64,000 nucleotides of DNA from Brevundimonas diminuta (GTDB lineage: Bacteria > Pseudomonadota > Alphaproteobacteria > Caulobacterales > Caulobacteraceae), in contig NZ_CP073063.1 in NCBI RefSeq assembly GCF_022654015.1, positions 3,145,447 through 3,209,446 of the forward strand. The letters run 5' to 3'. This document shows, one piece after another, positions 38,701 through 47,538 of the stretch. Position 1 is the stretch's first letter. The number at the start of each line of letters is the position of its first letter. The notes under the pieces are model-generated. The model worked only from the letters and a program-made list of their open reading frames with translations. It did no database searches and had not been told where the DNA came from. A program made the position numbers and the translations under genes.

Positions 38701-39042
38701 ATGACCTACATCGTCACCGACGCCTGCGTGAAATGTAAGTTCATGGACTGCGTCGAGGTGTGTCCGGTGGACTGCTTCTACGAGGGCGAGAACTTCCTGG
38801 TGATCGCGCCGGACGAATGCATCGACTGCGGCGTGTGCGAACCGGAATGCCCGGTCGACGCCATCGTGCCGGACACCGAGGACGAGCCCGACGGCAAATG
38901 GCTTCAGGTCAACGCCGAATACGCCAAGGTCTGGCCCAACATCACCGTCAAGGGCACGCCCCCTGCCGACCGCGAGCAGTACGAGCGCGAAACCGGCAAA
39001 TACGAGAAATACTTCAGCCCCAAGCCGGGCAAGGGTTCCTGA
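38701..39042 (+). CDS. fdxA: Ferredoxin FdxA, 7Fe type
   Basis: A 113-residue 7Fe-8S ferredoxin. Cys9, Cys17 and Cys21 ([18 protein letters not shown]) and a second set in [15 protein letters not shown] provide ligands for one [3Fe-4S] and one [4Fe-4S] cluster. The C-terminal extension [16 protein letters not shown] is typical of the FdxA/FdII class. It is a soluble low-potential electron carrier. The ATG at 38701 is clear from the family's MTYIVTDAC start. A nested hairpin follows (39143-39173). Confidence 0.95.
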   Translation: MTYIVTDACVKCKFMDCVEVCPVDCFYEGENFLVIAPDECIDCGVCEPECPVDAIVPDTEDEPDGKWLQVNAEYAKVWPNITVKGTPPADREQYERETGKYEKYFSPKPGKGS

Positions 39043-39342
39043 TTTCAGGACTGGCGGCGCTCAAGCCTTGCCGTATTTGCACGTTCACCCTGTGGACGTT
39101 TTGAAATTCCGCAGATTTGTGATAGGTTCTGTTTCATTGGATCGGGCGGTCCGCGAAATCTTCGCGCCGCCCGTGTTTGCGACAGAATCCCGCCCTAGAC
39201 GGGATCGGCCAGAGGTTTGGTGATCCGTTTCCGCTTTTGACGCCTGACATCATCCCCTCCGACGGAGCGATCCGGCGGATGAGATCCTGTTTGCGTTTCC
39301 TGCGCCTTCGTTTCGCCCGGCCCTGACCGGGAAAGGACGATT
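39043..39342. other. Intergenic region between fdxA and carD
   Basis: No gene is seen in these 300 bases. The left half has the strong nested hairpin of the terminator candidate at 39143-39173. The right half is the carD leader, with a purine-rich GGGAAAGGACG just before the ATG. No recognised regulator motif was found. Confidence 0.4.
39143..39173 (+). terminator. Nested hairpin downstream of fdxA
   Basis: CGGGCGG (39143-39149) pairs with CCGCCCG (39167-39173); inside it CGCGAA (39152-39157) pairs with TTCGCG (39161-39166). The stem is followed by TGTTTGC, with only a weak T-run. It probably ends or trims the fdxA transcript. Confidence 0.5.
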
Positions 39343-39873
39343 ATGACGAGCAAGACTGGTCTGGAGTTCAAGGTTGGCGACGCGGTCGTCTATCCGGCGC
39401 ACGGCGTCGGCAAGGTGGCGGCGATCGAGACCCAGGAAGTCGCGGGCATGTCGCTGGAGGTCTATGTCGTGACCTTCGACCACGAGAAGATGACCCTGCG
39501 CGTCCCGACCAAGAAGGCCGTGACGGCCGGCCTGCGTTCGCTGGCCGCCGACGACGTCGTGACCAAGGCCCTGACCACCCTGAAGGGCCGCGCGCGCATC
39601 AAGCGCACCATGTGGTCGCGTCGCGCCCAGGAATACGAAGCCAAGATCAACTCGGGCGACCTGATCTCAATCGCCGAAGTGGTTCGCGACCTGCACCGCG
39701 CCGACACCCAGCCGGAACAGTCCTATTCGGAGCGCCAGCTCTATGAATCGGCCCTCGACCGCATGGCCCGCGAAGTCGCCGCCGCCAACAAGATCGACAA
39801 GGACGCCGCCGTCGAGCTGCTCGCCAAGTCGCTCAGCGCCAAGAAGCCGGTCCCGACCGCCGAAGCCGCCTAA
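39343..39873 (+). CDS. carD: CarD/CdnL-type RNA-polymerase-binding transcription factor
   Basis: A 176-residue CarD_CdnL_TRCF protein. The N-terminal RNAP-binding domain has FKVGDAVVYPAHGVGKVAAI, and the C-terminal helical DNA-binding domain contains RRAQEYEAKINSGDLISIAE and DLHRADTQPEQSYSERQLYE. In Caulobacter CdnL binds RNA polymerase, steadies open complexes at rRNA and growth genes and is removed under starvation. The C terminus ends in Ala residues (PTAEAA), as in proteins cleared by ClpXP. It is followed by a good terminator. Confidence 0.93.
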   Translation: MTSKTGLEFKVGDAVVYPAHGVGKVAAIETQEVAGMSLEVYVVTFDHEKMTLRVPTKKAVTAGLRSLAADDVVTKALTTLKGRARIKRTMWSRRAQEYEAKINSGDLISIAEVVRDLHRADTQPEQSYSERQLYESALDRMAREVAAANKIDKDAAVELLAKSLSAKKPVPTAEAA

Positions 39874-39897
39874 GCTTCGACCTCGGACAAAAGAAAA

Positions 39898-39925
39898 GGC
39901 CCCGGAGCGATCCGGGGCCTTTTTT
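39898..39925 (+). terminator. Rho-independent terminator of carD
   Basis: GGCCCCGGA (39898-39906) pairs with TCCGGGGCC (39911-39919) across a four-base loop GCGA and is followed by six T. It lies 25 bases past the carD stop and is a textbook intrinsic terminator. Confidence 0.92.
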
Positions 39926-39947
39926 GATGTGAGTCGCAGAGCCGCTG

Positions 39948-40427
39948 TCAGAAGTATTCGGCGTTGGCCGGGCACTGGGCGCTGATGCGCCGCGCGGTTA
40001 TGCTGGCGGGGATATAGGGGGTGCCGCGCACGATCTGGGCGCCGCCACGGAAGCTGAAGCTGGTTTCCGTGTAGGTCCCATTCAGGCGAACAGCGATGCG
40101 ACGGCCCTTGCGGTCCTGGCAGGTTCCCTCGAAGCGGGCATTGCCGTTGCCGACCACTCGGGTCGGATAGGTGCAGCGCCACTTGTTGGTCGACAGGCCG
40201 CCGAAGAATCGGTTGATCTCGCTGGGCCGCACGCACTTTTGCTCAGTGTCGCGCTGGCCCACCGCGCTGGTAGTGTATTCCCAATAGCCGGGCAGGACTT
40301 CGGACTGAGCTGCGGTCTGGGCCGGAGCGATGGCGGGCGAGGCCAGCATGAAGCCGCCGGCCATCACCGGGGCCAGGACGGCGAGCGCGCGCTTGGGCAG
40401 GCGATCGATCAAGGACGGACGGGACAT
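39948..40427 (-). CDS. DUF3617 domain-containing secreted protein
   Basis: A 159-residue protein with a signal peptide (about residues 1-37, ALAVLAPVMAGGFMLASPAI) and one DUF3617-like domain: VLPGYWEYTTSAVGQ and cysteines in EQKCVRPSEI, NKWRCTYPTR, FEGTCQDRKG and ISAQCPA, likely two disulphides. The family is common in sphingomonads and Caulobacterales and has no known function. ATG 40427 was chosen; upstream Met codons at 40469-40472 would add a polar head. It converges with the carD terminator. Confidence 0.75.
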   Translation of the reverse strand: MSRPSLIDRLPKRALAVLAPVMAGGFMLASPAIAPAQTAAQSEVLPGYWEYTTSAVGQRDTEQKCVRPSEINRFFGGLSTNKWRCTYPTRVVGNGNARFEGTCQDRKGRRIAVRLNGTYTETSFSFRGGAQIVRGTPYIPASITARRISAQCPANAEYF

Positions 40428-40541
40428 GGAAGCCTTCTGTTCTGCTTGGGTCTCTTTTGAGGTCGTCATCATATGGGCCATACAGGGCGGCATTTGAATG
40501 ACGGCTGAACGAGGCGCAGGGACGACGGGTCCAGACTCGGC

Positions 40542-40570
40542 TTGACGCCGAACCGCCTCTTCCCTTATAC
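40542..40570 (+). promoter_or_regulatory. Predicted sigma-73-type promoter of rpmB
   Basis: TTGACG (40542-40547) and TTATAC (40565-40570) are spaced by 17 bases, close to the housekeeping consensus, about 90 bases upstream of the L28 start. A GANTC site (GACTC, 40534-40538) lies just upstream. Confidence 0.65.
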
Positions 40571-40663
40571 GGCCCCCTCTCGCGCGGGCTGGTTCCCGCG
40601 CGCAACTGTTTCATGCGTCCTCTCCCACGCTCGGGCTGGACGCCGCACCTTAAGGATCTGACG

Positions 40664-40960
40664 ATGTCGCGTCGTTGCGAACTCACCGGTATCGGCCCCA
40701 TGGTCGGCCACAACGTGAGCCACTCGAACATCAAGACCAAGCGCCGCTTCCTGCCGTCGCTGAAGACGGTCAAGGTCACGTCGGAAGCCCTGGGCCAGAC
40801 GTTCAGCCTGCGCATCTCGAACGCCGCGCTGCGCACCCTGGACTACAAGGGCGGCCTGGACGTCTTCATCGTCAAGGCTCGCGACGAGCAGCTGTCGATC
40901 GCCGCTCAGCGCATCAAGCGCCAGATTCGCGCCAAGCTGGCCGAACAAGCCGCCGCCTGA
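40664..40960 (+). CDS. rpmB: 50S ribosomal protein L28
   Basis: A 98-residue basic protein beginning SRRCELTGIGPMVGHNVSHS, the usual L28 N terminus, and continuing TKRRFLPSLKTVKV with the family core. It is part of the large ribosomal subunit near the 5S/23S region. The ATG was chosen over the upstream in-frame codon by family start. It has a promoter-like element upstream and a terminator downstream, so it is a single transcription unit. Confidence 0.97.
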   Translation: MSRRCELTGIGPMVGHNVSHSNIKTKRRFLPSLKTVKVTSEALGQTFSLRISNAALRTLDYKGGLDVFIVKARDEQLSIAAQRIKRQIRAKLAEQAAA

Positions 40961-40990
40961 TCGGCGACCGCGACATAGAGTTCTGGAAGA

Positions 40991-41015
40991 GGCCGGTGGA
41001 AACACCGGCCTTTTT
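40991..41015 (+). terminator. Rho-independent terminator of rpmB
   Basis: GGCCGGTG (40991-40998) pairs with CACCGGCC (41003-41010) across GAAA, then five T (41011-41015). It stands 30 bases past the L28 stop and before the aminopeptidase gene. Confidence 0.92.
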
Positions 41016-41069
41016 CTTTGCGCCATTGCCCGCTCGCGCTAGCCTGTCGCCTCAGACGGGGAGCGGTTC

Positions 41070-42794
41070 ATGCGCATCAAGATTTTGCTTTTGGCCGCAG
41101 CCAGCGCCGTGACTCTGTCGGCCTGCGCCACCGTCGCACAGCCGGCGCCGACGCCGCGCGAGTCGACCGCCTTCACCCTGACCACCGATCAGCCGCTGAC
41201 GCCGGAACAGCAGGCGATGCAGTTCGATAAGGCCGATTTGTCGATCAAGGTCCTGCCTGACGACAAGGCCATCGACGCGGTCGCCGTGCTGGACTTCACC
41301 GCCAAGGCGCCCCTGACCGCTCTGGTCGTCGAACTGGATGCGCTGCTGACCATTTCCTCGGTCCAGATCGACGGGGTCGAGGTGGCTGTCGATCGTTGGT
41401 CCAACCCTGAGGGTCGGCTGACGGTGCAACTGCCCAAGCCTCTGACGACGGGCCGATCGGTAGCCTTGCGCGTCGCCTACGCCGGCCAGCCGCGCGTGGC
41501 GCCCCGTGCGCCATGGGACGGCGGCTTCGTCTGGTCCACCGCGCCGTCGGGCGAGCCATGGATCGCCACGGCGGTTCAGGGCGAGGGCTGCGACATCTTC
41601 TGGCCCTGCATCGACAGCCCGCACGGCGAACCGGGCCGGGTCGACCTGCACATCACCGTCCCATCCGAGCTGTCTGCGCCGTCCAACGGCCGCTTCCTGG
41701 GCAAGGTCGATCACGGCGACGGCTGGACCACCTGGAACTGGTCGGCGAAATCGCCCAACACTTATGCCATCGCGCTGAACGTCGGGCCCTATGAAGAGGT
41801 GTCGGGCGAGTACGCCAGCCGGTTCGGCAACACGATCCCGATGCGCTACTGGCATCTGAAATCGGACACGCCCGAACAGGTCCAGGGCCTGTTCGCCCAG
41901 TTCCCCAAGATGCTGGACTTCTTCGAAGCCACCGTCGGCCCCTTCCCCTTCGGCGACGAGAAGATGGGCGTTGTTGAGACGCCTCACCTGGGCATGGAGC
42001 ATCAGACCATCAACGCCTACGGCAACGGCTACAAGATCGACGGCCGGGGCTATGACTGGCTGTTGCAGCACGAGTTCGCCCACGAATGGTTCGGCAACCA
42101 GCTGACCAACCAGAACGCCGACGACATGTGGCTGCACGAAGGATTGGGCAGCTATATGCAGCCGCTCTATGCGCGCTGGTTGCTGGGCGACCGCTACATG
42201 CACCGCGAACTGGCCAACCAGCGCGAGGGGCTGATCAACACATATCCCGTCGTCTCGGGCACGCCCAAGACCGAAGACGAGGTCTACAAGGGCGATGTCG
42301 GGCCAGGTCTCGACATCTACAACAAGGGCTCGTTGATCAGCCATTCGCTGCGGATGCTGATCGGCGACGCCGCTTTTCACGAGGCGATCACCCGTCTGGT
42401 CTATGGCCGACCCGATCCCCGACCGGGCAATTTCGCGCCGCTGTATCGATCGACCGACGACTTCCTGGCGATCATCAACGACGTCACGGGCCAGGACTAT
42501 GGCTGGTTCTTCCGCGGCTACCTCTACAACGCCGCCCTGCCGGTTCTGACGCAGACCCGCGACGGCGGCGCGCTGAAGCTGGAGTGGACGACGGGCGACG
42601 GCGGTGTCTTCCCGATGCCGCTGGAGGTCGAGATCGACGGGCGCGTTCAAACCGTGGCCATGACCGGCGGGCGGGGCCAGATCGCGGTTCCGGCCGGCGC
42701 CCACGTCCTGATCGATCCGCAGAACAAGGTGCTGCGCCAGATGGACGTGATCGACGAGCTTCAGGCCTACAAGGCGGCGCAGAAGGCGAAGTAG
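41070..42794 (+). CDS. M1 family metallopeptidase, lipoprotein
   Basis: A 574-residue zinc peptidase of the aminopeptidase N (M1) clan. The start is a lipoprotein signal with lipobox LSAC (about residue 19), so it is anchored in the cell envelope. The exopeptidase motif GMEHQTINAYG (about residue 309) is followed by the zinc site HEFAHEWFGN, with His334, Glu335, His338, and the downstream Glu in WLHEGLGSYM. It is shorter than E. coli PepN (870 residues) and lacks its long helical C terminus. A role in envelope peptide turnover is inferred. Confidence 0.9.
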   Translation: MRIKILLLAAASAVTLSACATVAQPAPTPRESTAFTLTTDQPLTPEQQAMQFDKADLSIKVLPDDKAIDAVAVLDFTAKAPLTALVVELDALLTISSVQIDGVEVAVDRWSNPEGRLTVQLPKPLTTGRSVALRVAYAGQPRVAPRAPWDGGFVWSTAPSGEPWIATAVQGEGCDIFWPCIDSPHGEPGRVDLHITVPSELSAPSNGRFLGKVDHGDGWTTWNWSAKSPNTYAIALNVGPYEEVSGEYASRFGNTIPMRYWHLKSDTPEQVQGLFAQFPKMLDFFEATVGPFPFGDEKMGVVETPHLGMEHQTINAYGNGYKIDGRGYDWLLQHEFAHEWFGNQLTNQNADDMWLHEGLGSYMQPLYARWLLGDRYMHRELANQREGLINTYPVVSGTPKTEDEVYKGDVGPGLDIYNKGSLISHSLRMLIGDAAFHEAITRLVYGRPDPRPGNFAPLYRSTDDFLAIINDVTGQDYGWFFRGYLYNAALPVLTQTRDGGALKLEWTTGDGGVFPMPLEVEIDGRVQTVAMTGGRGQIAVPAGAHVLIDPQNKVLRQMDVIDELQAYKAAQKAK

Positions 42795-42801
42795 CGGCCG
42801 G

Positions 42802-43578
42802 TCAGGCCTCGGCCACCGTCACCGACTGGCGCACCATCTGACAGCGCTCCTGCGTCGTCAGGAAGGCGATGTCCGCCGCGTCGCGCCCGCAGGCGATCCG
42901 CACCAGACCCTCGACCGGCGCCAGGCCCGTCGGATCGACCAGCCACCAGCCGTTGTCCAGCCAGACCTCGAAGATGGCGTGAAAGTCGGGCGGGCTAAGT
43001 TGGTGGGCGAAGGCGCTGACCGCGCGCGCAGGAATGCCCGACGCCCGGCATAGCGTCATGCCCAGATGTGTGAAGTCGCGGCACACGCCGGCCCGGTCGA
43101 TGAAGGTGCGCGCCGCCGTGGTTTCAGTGTCCGACACGCCGTGCTCGTAATCGACGTTCTCGCCGATCCAGTTCAGGATCGCCAGCACGCGCGCGCCGCC
43201 CGCCGTGTCGCCGAACTCGCGCGTCACGAAGCGGCCGAACTGGTCCGACGGGCAATAGCGGCTGGGCTGGAGATAGGGCAGGACCTCGGCGGGCAACTCG
43301 CCCCAATCATGCTGGGATACGCTGGGCGGCAGACCCTTCAACACGCCGTTCTCGACCACCGCCTCATAGGTCAGCTTGACCTCGCCCTCGACGTGGCAGC
43401 GCAGGGTGCGGGCGCCGAAATCGACGTCCTCATCTTCGTGAAAATCGACCGGCGGGTCGAAGGTCAGGGTCTCTTCCAAGATGTCCTGGCCCGGCCAGTG
43501 CGCGACCTGGATCTTGTAGATGGCGTCCGTCGGCGGATCGAAACGATAGACGAGTTCGGCGCGGACGCGCAGTTTCAT
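42802..43578 (-). CDS. Transglutaminase-like cysteine protease family protein
   Basis: A 258-residue cytoplasmic protein. It has an N-terminal beta-rich domain and the transglutaminase-like core: catalytic Cys in RAGVCRDFTHLGMTLCRA (about residue 165), His in DFHAIFEVWLDNGWWLVD and Asp in VDPTGLAPVEG. The class covers proteases and amidases rather than true cross-linkers. The ATG at 43578 was preferred to the one at 43674 because family similarity begins at MKLRVRAELVYRF. Convergent with the M1 peptidase gene with only seven bases between. Confidence 0.85.
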   Translation of the reverse strand: MKLRVRAELVYRFDPPTDAIYKIQVAHWPGQDILEETLTFDPPVDFHEDEDVDFGARTLRCHVEGEVKLTYEAVVENGVLKGLPPSVSQHDWGELPAEVLPYLQPSRYCPSDQFGRFVTREFGDTAGGARVLAILNWIGENVDYEHGVSDTETTAARTFIDRAGVCRDFTHLGMTLCRASGIPARAVSAFAHQLSPPDFHAIFEVWLDNGWWLVDPTGLAPVEGLVRIACGRDAADIAFLTTQERCQMVRQSVTVAEA

Positions 43579-43710
43579 GAAAATCCGCCGATCAAAGGGA
43601 GATGAGAAGGTCGCTGGTGAACGCCACGCGATCCGGGCCGTTCCGTATTGGTTCGCGCCTTCTGGCCTGTGCAAATCGACAAGACAAGACAGTGTGTTAA
43701 TCTGAACCCC

Positions 43711-44298
43711 ATGATCGCTTCCCCTGCCCTTCTCGCCCTTCGGGAAGCCACCGCCTCAGCCCACGAGACCCTGGAAGTCCAGGCCCGGATCGAGCCGCGT
43801 CTGTCGGATCACGCCACGCGTGGGGCGACCGTGGCGGCGTTTTACCGCTTCCATGCCGGACTGGAGCCGCTCAGCCATCCGCTGGCAGCGGCGTTGAACG
43901 CTGAATTGGACGCCGATTTCGAACCGCGATCACGCGCGCATGGGATCGCCCACGACCTGACGATACTGGGCCAGCGCGTTCCCCCGCCGGCCCGTCCGGC
44001 TGCGCCCGCCTCGGCCGGCGAAGCCCTGGGCTGGGTCTATGTGGCCGAAGGGTCGATGCTGGGCGGTCGGATCATTCGACGTCGGCTGGCCGCCCAGGGT
44101 CGCGATCTGGACGGCCTCGGTTTTCTGGATCCCTACGGCGAAGAAACCGGCGCGCGCTGGCGCGCCTTCATGGATCTGCTGGACCGGGCCTGCGTCAGCG
44201 GCCACGCCACGATCGATCAGGTGGTGAAGGGCGGCGTCGATGGCTTCGCCTTCGCCCACCGCACCTTGCAACCCCAGCCGCAGGAGGCCGCGGCATGA
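43711..44298 (+). CDS. bphO: Biliverdin-producing heme oxygenase (BphO)
   Basis: A 195-residue heme oxygenase-like helical protein with the proximal heme histidine in ATASAHETLE (His18) and GEALGWVYVAEGSMLGGRII, the conserved helix with the glycine kink. It opens heme to biliverdin, the chromophore of the phytochrome encoded next. The start ATG 43711 follows family length; a longer frame to 43648 is less likely. It overlaps the phytochrome start by four bases, a typical bphO-bphP operon. Confidence 0.92.
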   Translation: MIASPALLALREATASAHETLEVQARIEPRLSDHATRGATVAAFYRFHAGLEPLSHPLAAALNAELDADFEPRSRAHGIAHDLTILGQRVPPPARPAAPASAGEALGWVYVAEGSMLGGRIIRRRLAAQGRDLDGLGFLDPYGEETGARWRAFMDLLDRACVSGHATIDQVVKGGVDGFAFAHRTLQPQPQEAAA

Positions 44299-46469
44299 CC
44301 GAGACGCTCGACCTGGCCGACGCCGCGCTGAACGAATGCGATCGCGAGCCGATCCATATTCCTCAATCGATCCAGCCGCACGGCTTCATGCTGGTGCTGG
44401 ATCTGCAATCCCTGACGATCCGCCAGGGGGCGGGCGCCATCGAGGAGCTGACCGGCCGCAAGGTCTGGATCGACCGCACCGTCGCCGACGTACTCGGCGA
44501 TGTCGCCGACCGGGCCGTGCGCGCCATGGCCGCGCATCACGAGGCCGGCTTCGCCTGTCGCTGGCGCGCGACCAACCGCCTGGAATACGATGTCGTCGTG
44601 CACCGCGCGCCCGGCACGACCGCCGGCGCGATCAACGATCTGATGATCATCGAGGTCGAGCAGAGCTCGCAGCAGGCTCGGCTCGGCGTCGATCTGATCG
44701 CCAGTCTGGACGCCGCCGGCGCCGCGCTGGAACGGGCGGTGACGATCCAGACGGTGTGCGAGCGGGCGGCGGACGCCTTCCGCCGCCTGACCGGTTTCGA
44801 CCGGGTGATGATCTATCGCTTCCAGGACGACGAGGCGGGTCAGGTCGTGGCCGAAAGCCGCGCCGATGGGTCCGGCTCTTTCCTGAACCACCATTTCCCC
44901 GCCACTGACATCCCCCAGCAGGCGCGCGCCCTTTATCTGCGCAACCCGGTGCGGGTCATTCCCGACAGCCGTTATACGCCCCAGCCGCTGCGCCCCATCG
45001 CGCCCGGCGAGGCGCCGCTGGACATGAGCGACAGCGGCCTGCGCTCGGTGTCGCCGATCCATCTGCAATATCTGCGCAACATGGACGTTCGGGCCTCGGC
45101 TTCCGTGTCGATCATCGTCGATGACGCTCTGTGGGGGCTGGTGGCCTGCCACAACGCCTCGCCCAAACTGCTGCCCTATGAGCTGCGCGTGGGCTGCACG
45201 GCCTTGGCCCGCAATCTGGCGCGACAGCTGAAGTCCCGAAGCGACGCCGACCTCTATCGCGAGCGCACGCGCCTGCGGCGGATGGAGGACGAACTGCTGT
45301 CGCGGCTGTCGCCGGACCGGCCGATGCGAGAGGCGCTGGGCGAAAAAGCCGATGCCCTGATGCAACTGACCAGCGCGGACGGTCTGGCCATCGTCAGCGA
45401 GGGCGATATCCAGACCTTCGGCCATACGCCGCCCGAAGACGGCGTGCGCGCCATCGCCGCCTGGGTCGCGGAACGGCCGGGCCTGCGCCCCGTCTCGTCG
45501 CATCACCTGTCCTCGATCCTGCCGGCCGCCGAGGCGTGGAAGACGCACGCCAGCGGGCTGCTGGCCGTGACCCTGCCTCTGGATCAGCAGGTTTCGCTGC
45601 TGTGGTTCCGCTCGGAGGTGCTGGAGACGGTGCGCTGGGCCGGCAATCCCGCAACGGCGGAGAAGACCGGTCCCAACGCCATTCTGACGCCGCGCGCCTC
45701 GTTCGAAAGCTGGTCGGACACCGTCTCGGGCCGCGCGCACCGCTGGGGTCCGGCCGCCGTCGAGTCCGCCGCCCGACTGAGGGACGCGCTGGCCGATTAT
45801 GCCGCCGTCCATCAGATCCGCCGGCTGAATCGATCGCTGCAGGATCGCCTGTCCGAGCGCGATCTGCGGCTGGAGCAGCAGCAGTATCTGATCCGCGAGG
45901 TGAACCACCGGGTTCAGAACAGTCTGACGCTGGTGTCCAGCTTCCTGGGCCTTCAGGCGCGAGAACAGGCGGGCGGCTCGGCCGCGACCGCTCTGAACGA
46001 GGCGCGGCGACGGGTGCGCGCGGTGTCCGCCGTCCACAGTCGGCTGTATCTGAGCGATCAGGTCACGACCATCGACATGAGCCGCTACATCGGCGAGTTG
46101 ATCGGCGATCTGGGCTCCAGCATGGGTCCGGACTGGGTTGCGGCCCTGGAGACGGACCTGGATCCCGTCTGCATCGAGCCGGGTCGCGCCATCACCATCG
46201 GCCTGATCCTGACCGAACTGATCATCAACGCCCAGAAATACGCCTATGGCGGCAAGCCCGGCCCGCTCTGCATTCGGTTCGAAGAAGACGGCGCCTTCTT
46301 CCGCATGACGGTCGAGGACGAGGGCGCCGGCGGGCATCTGGCCGGCAAGGGTTTCGGCTCGATGATGATCAAGAGCCTGGTCGGTCAGCTGGACGGGACG
46401 ATCGACTATCGCGACCGCGCGCCCGGCCTCAGCGTCGTGCTGCGGGCGCGGATCGACCCGCTCGTTTGA
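44295..46469 (+). CDS. bphP: Bacteriophytochrome with HWE/HisKA_2-type kinase domain
   Basis: A 724-residue red/far-red photoreceptor. Cys15 in NECDREPIHIPQSIQPHG is the biliverdin attachment site, upstream of the PAS domain. GAF carries the chromophore signature FPATDIPQQAR (near residue 200), then PHY (about 320-500). The kinase domain is of HisKA_2/HWE type with the phospho-accepting His in IREVNHRVQNSL (about residue 538) and ELIINAQKYAYGG as the N box. Light absorption by biliverdin would switch kinase output. No response regulator is adjacent. It is translationally coupled to bphO. Confidence 0.93.
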   Translation: MTETLDLADAALNECDREPIHIPQSIQPHGFMLVLDLQSLTIRQGAGAIEELTGRKVWIDRTVADVLGDVADRAVRAMAAHHEAGFACRWRATNRLEYDVVVHRAPGTTAGAINDLMIIEVEQSSQQARLGVDLIASLDAAGAALERAVTIQTVCERAADAFRRLTGFDRVMIYRFQDDEAGQVVAESRADGSGSFLNHHFPATDIPQQARALYLRNPVRVIPDSRYTPQPLRPIAPGEAPLDMSDSGLRSVSPIHLQYLRNMDVRASASVSIIVDDALWGLVACHNASPKLLPYELRVGCTALARNLARQLKSRSDADLYRERTRLRRMEDELLSRLSPDRPMREALGEKADALMQLTSADGLAIVSEGDIQTFGHTPPEDGVRAIAAWVAERPGLRPVSSHHLSSILPAAEAWKTHASGLLAVTLPLDQQVSLLWFRSEVLETVRWAGNPATAEKTGPNAILTPRASFESWSDTVSGRAHRWGPAAVESAARLRDALADYAAVHQIRRLNRSLQDRLSERDLRLEQQQYLIREVNHRVQNSLTLVSSFLGLQAREQAGGSAATALNEARRRVRAVSAVHSRLYLSDQVTTIDMSRYIGELIGDLGSSMGPDWVAALETDLDPVCIEPGRAITIGLILTELIINAQKYAYGGKPGPLCIRFEEDGAFFRMTVEDEGAGGHLAGKGFGSMMIKSLVGQLDGTIDYRDRAPGLSVVLRARIDPLV

Positions 46470-46526
46470 GGCTTGGCCTGACGGCGCCTGTGGCGTCAGG
46501 TCGCAGGGCGTCGTAAGAGCCGGGCC

Positions 46527-47456
46527 ATGTCCGCCCTGGCCATTCGCCCCTCCTCACGCGCCTTTGCGCTGATCGTTCTGCTGATCGCCGCCAGCGTGCT
46601 CGGCCTGGCGCCCATTCTGGTGCGGTTGACCGAGACGGGGCCGGCGGCGGCGGGGTTCTGGCGGTTCCTGTTCGCCCTGCCCCTGCTGACGATCCTGGCG
46701 GCGCGCGAACCGGGCGGCGTCGGCGCGCCGTCGAAATGGGCGCTGCTGGCAGGCCTGTTCTTCGCCCTGGACCTCAGCTTCTGGCACTACGGCATCGTCA
46801 TGACCTCGGTCGCAAACGCGACGGTGCTGTGCAACCTGACGCCGGTCGTCGTGACCCTGTTCGGCTGGTTCGTGCTGAAGGAGCGGCCGCACCGGCTGTT
46901 CATCCTGGCGCTGGCCCTGGCCATGGGCGGCGCCTTCGCCATGGCGGCGGGCGAGGACGGTGGACAGGGCACCAATCCGATGCTGGGCGACCTGTTTTCG
47001 CTGTCGGTGGCGGTCTGGTACTCGGGCTATTTTCTGGCGGTGCAGGCGGCGCGGCGCACGGCCGGCGCGATGCGGGTGACCTTCTGGGCGACCCTGCTGG
47101 GCGCGCCCCTGCTGCTGATCGTCGCCCTGGCGCTGGGCGAGGACGTTATACCAGCCGGACCGGCCGGCTGGGCCGCCTGCGTGGCCATGGGCGTGATGCA
47201 TGTCTTCGGACAAGGCGGCGTGGCCTGGGCGCTGGGCAAACTGCCGGCCTCGGTCACGGCCGTGACCATCCTGATCCAGCCGGTGGTCGCGGGCCTGCTG
47301 GGCTGGTGGATCTTCGGCGAGACCCTGACGCCGGTTCAAGCCCTGGGCGGCGCCTTGGTGCTGGGCGCCATCGTCCTGGCGCAACGGTCGCAACGCGCCA
47401 AGACCGTCCAAGCCGCCGAGACCAAGCCGCAGGACGCATCAAACGGGCTCAAGTAG
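46527..47456 (+). CDS. DMT superfamily transporter, EamA family
   Basis: A 309-residue inner-membrane protein with ten helices in two EamA repeats (for example GPAAAGFWRFLFALPLL and SVTAVTILIQPVVAGLLGWW). Members export amino acids or metabolites; the substrate here is unknown. It follows bphP by 57 bases on the same strand and may share its message. The stop codon TAG and last codons lie inside a REP-like palindrome (47445-47474), so a repeat has shaped the C terminus. Confidence 0.88.
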   Translation: MSALAIRPSSRAFALIVLLIAASVLGLAPILVRLTETGPAAAGFWRFLFALPLLTILAAREPGGVGAPSKWALLAGLFFALDLSFWHYGIVMTSVANATVLCNLTPVVVTLFGWFVLKERPHRLFILALALAMGGAFAMAAGEDGGQGTNPMLGDLFSLSVAVWYSGYFLAVQAARRTAGAMRVTFWATLLGAPLLLIVALALGEDVIPAGPAGWAACVAMGVMHVFGQGGVAWALGKLPASVTAVTILIQPVVAGLLGWWIFGETLTPVQALGGALVLGAIVLAQRSQRAKTVQAAETKPQDASNGLK

Positions 47457-47474
47457 CGCGAAGCGCGATAGCCC
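47445..47474. repeat. REP-like palindrome, copy 3
   Basis: The third copy of the 30-base element: outer arms GGGCT/AGCCC and the core AGCGCGAAGCGCGA, with CTCAAGTAG containing the EamA stop codon. Copies 1 and 2 lie at 37834 and 37873, about 9.6 kb to the left. All are at gene ends, as expected for REP elements. Confidence 0.6.
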
Positions 47475-47484
47475 ACAAAGAAAA

Positions 47485-47511
47485 CGGGCGCGGGAGAAAC
47501 TCCCGCGCCCG
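47485..47511 (-). terminator. Terminator of the cold-shock gene, possibly bidirectional
   Basis: An 11-bp perfect stem, CGGGCGCGGGA (47485-47495) with TCCCGCGCCCG (47501-47511), loop GAAAC. On the minus strand the stem is followed by TTTTCTTT, so it ends the leftward csp transcript. It also stands past the EamA stop. Confidence 0.88.
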
Positions 47512-47538
47512 CCTCTAAGCCTTGAAGGCTGGATCGAC

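Noticed and set aside
44217..46337. A 706-residue frame opposite bphP
   Set aside because: Antisense to the phytochrome, whose Cys15, PAS/GAF and kinase motifs are intact; no protein features in the shadow.
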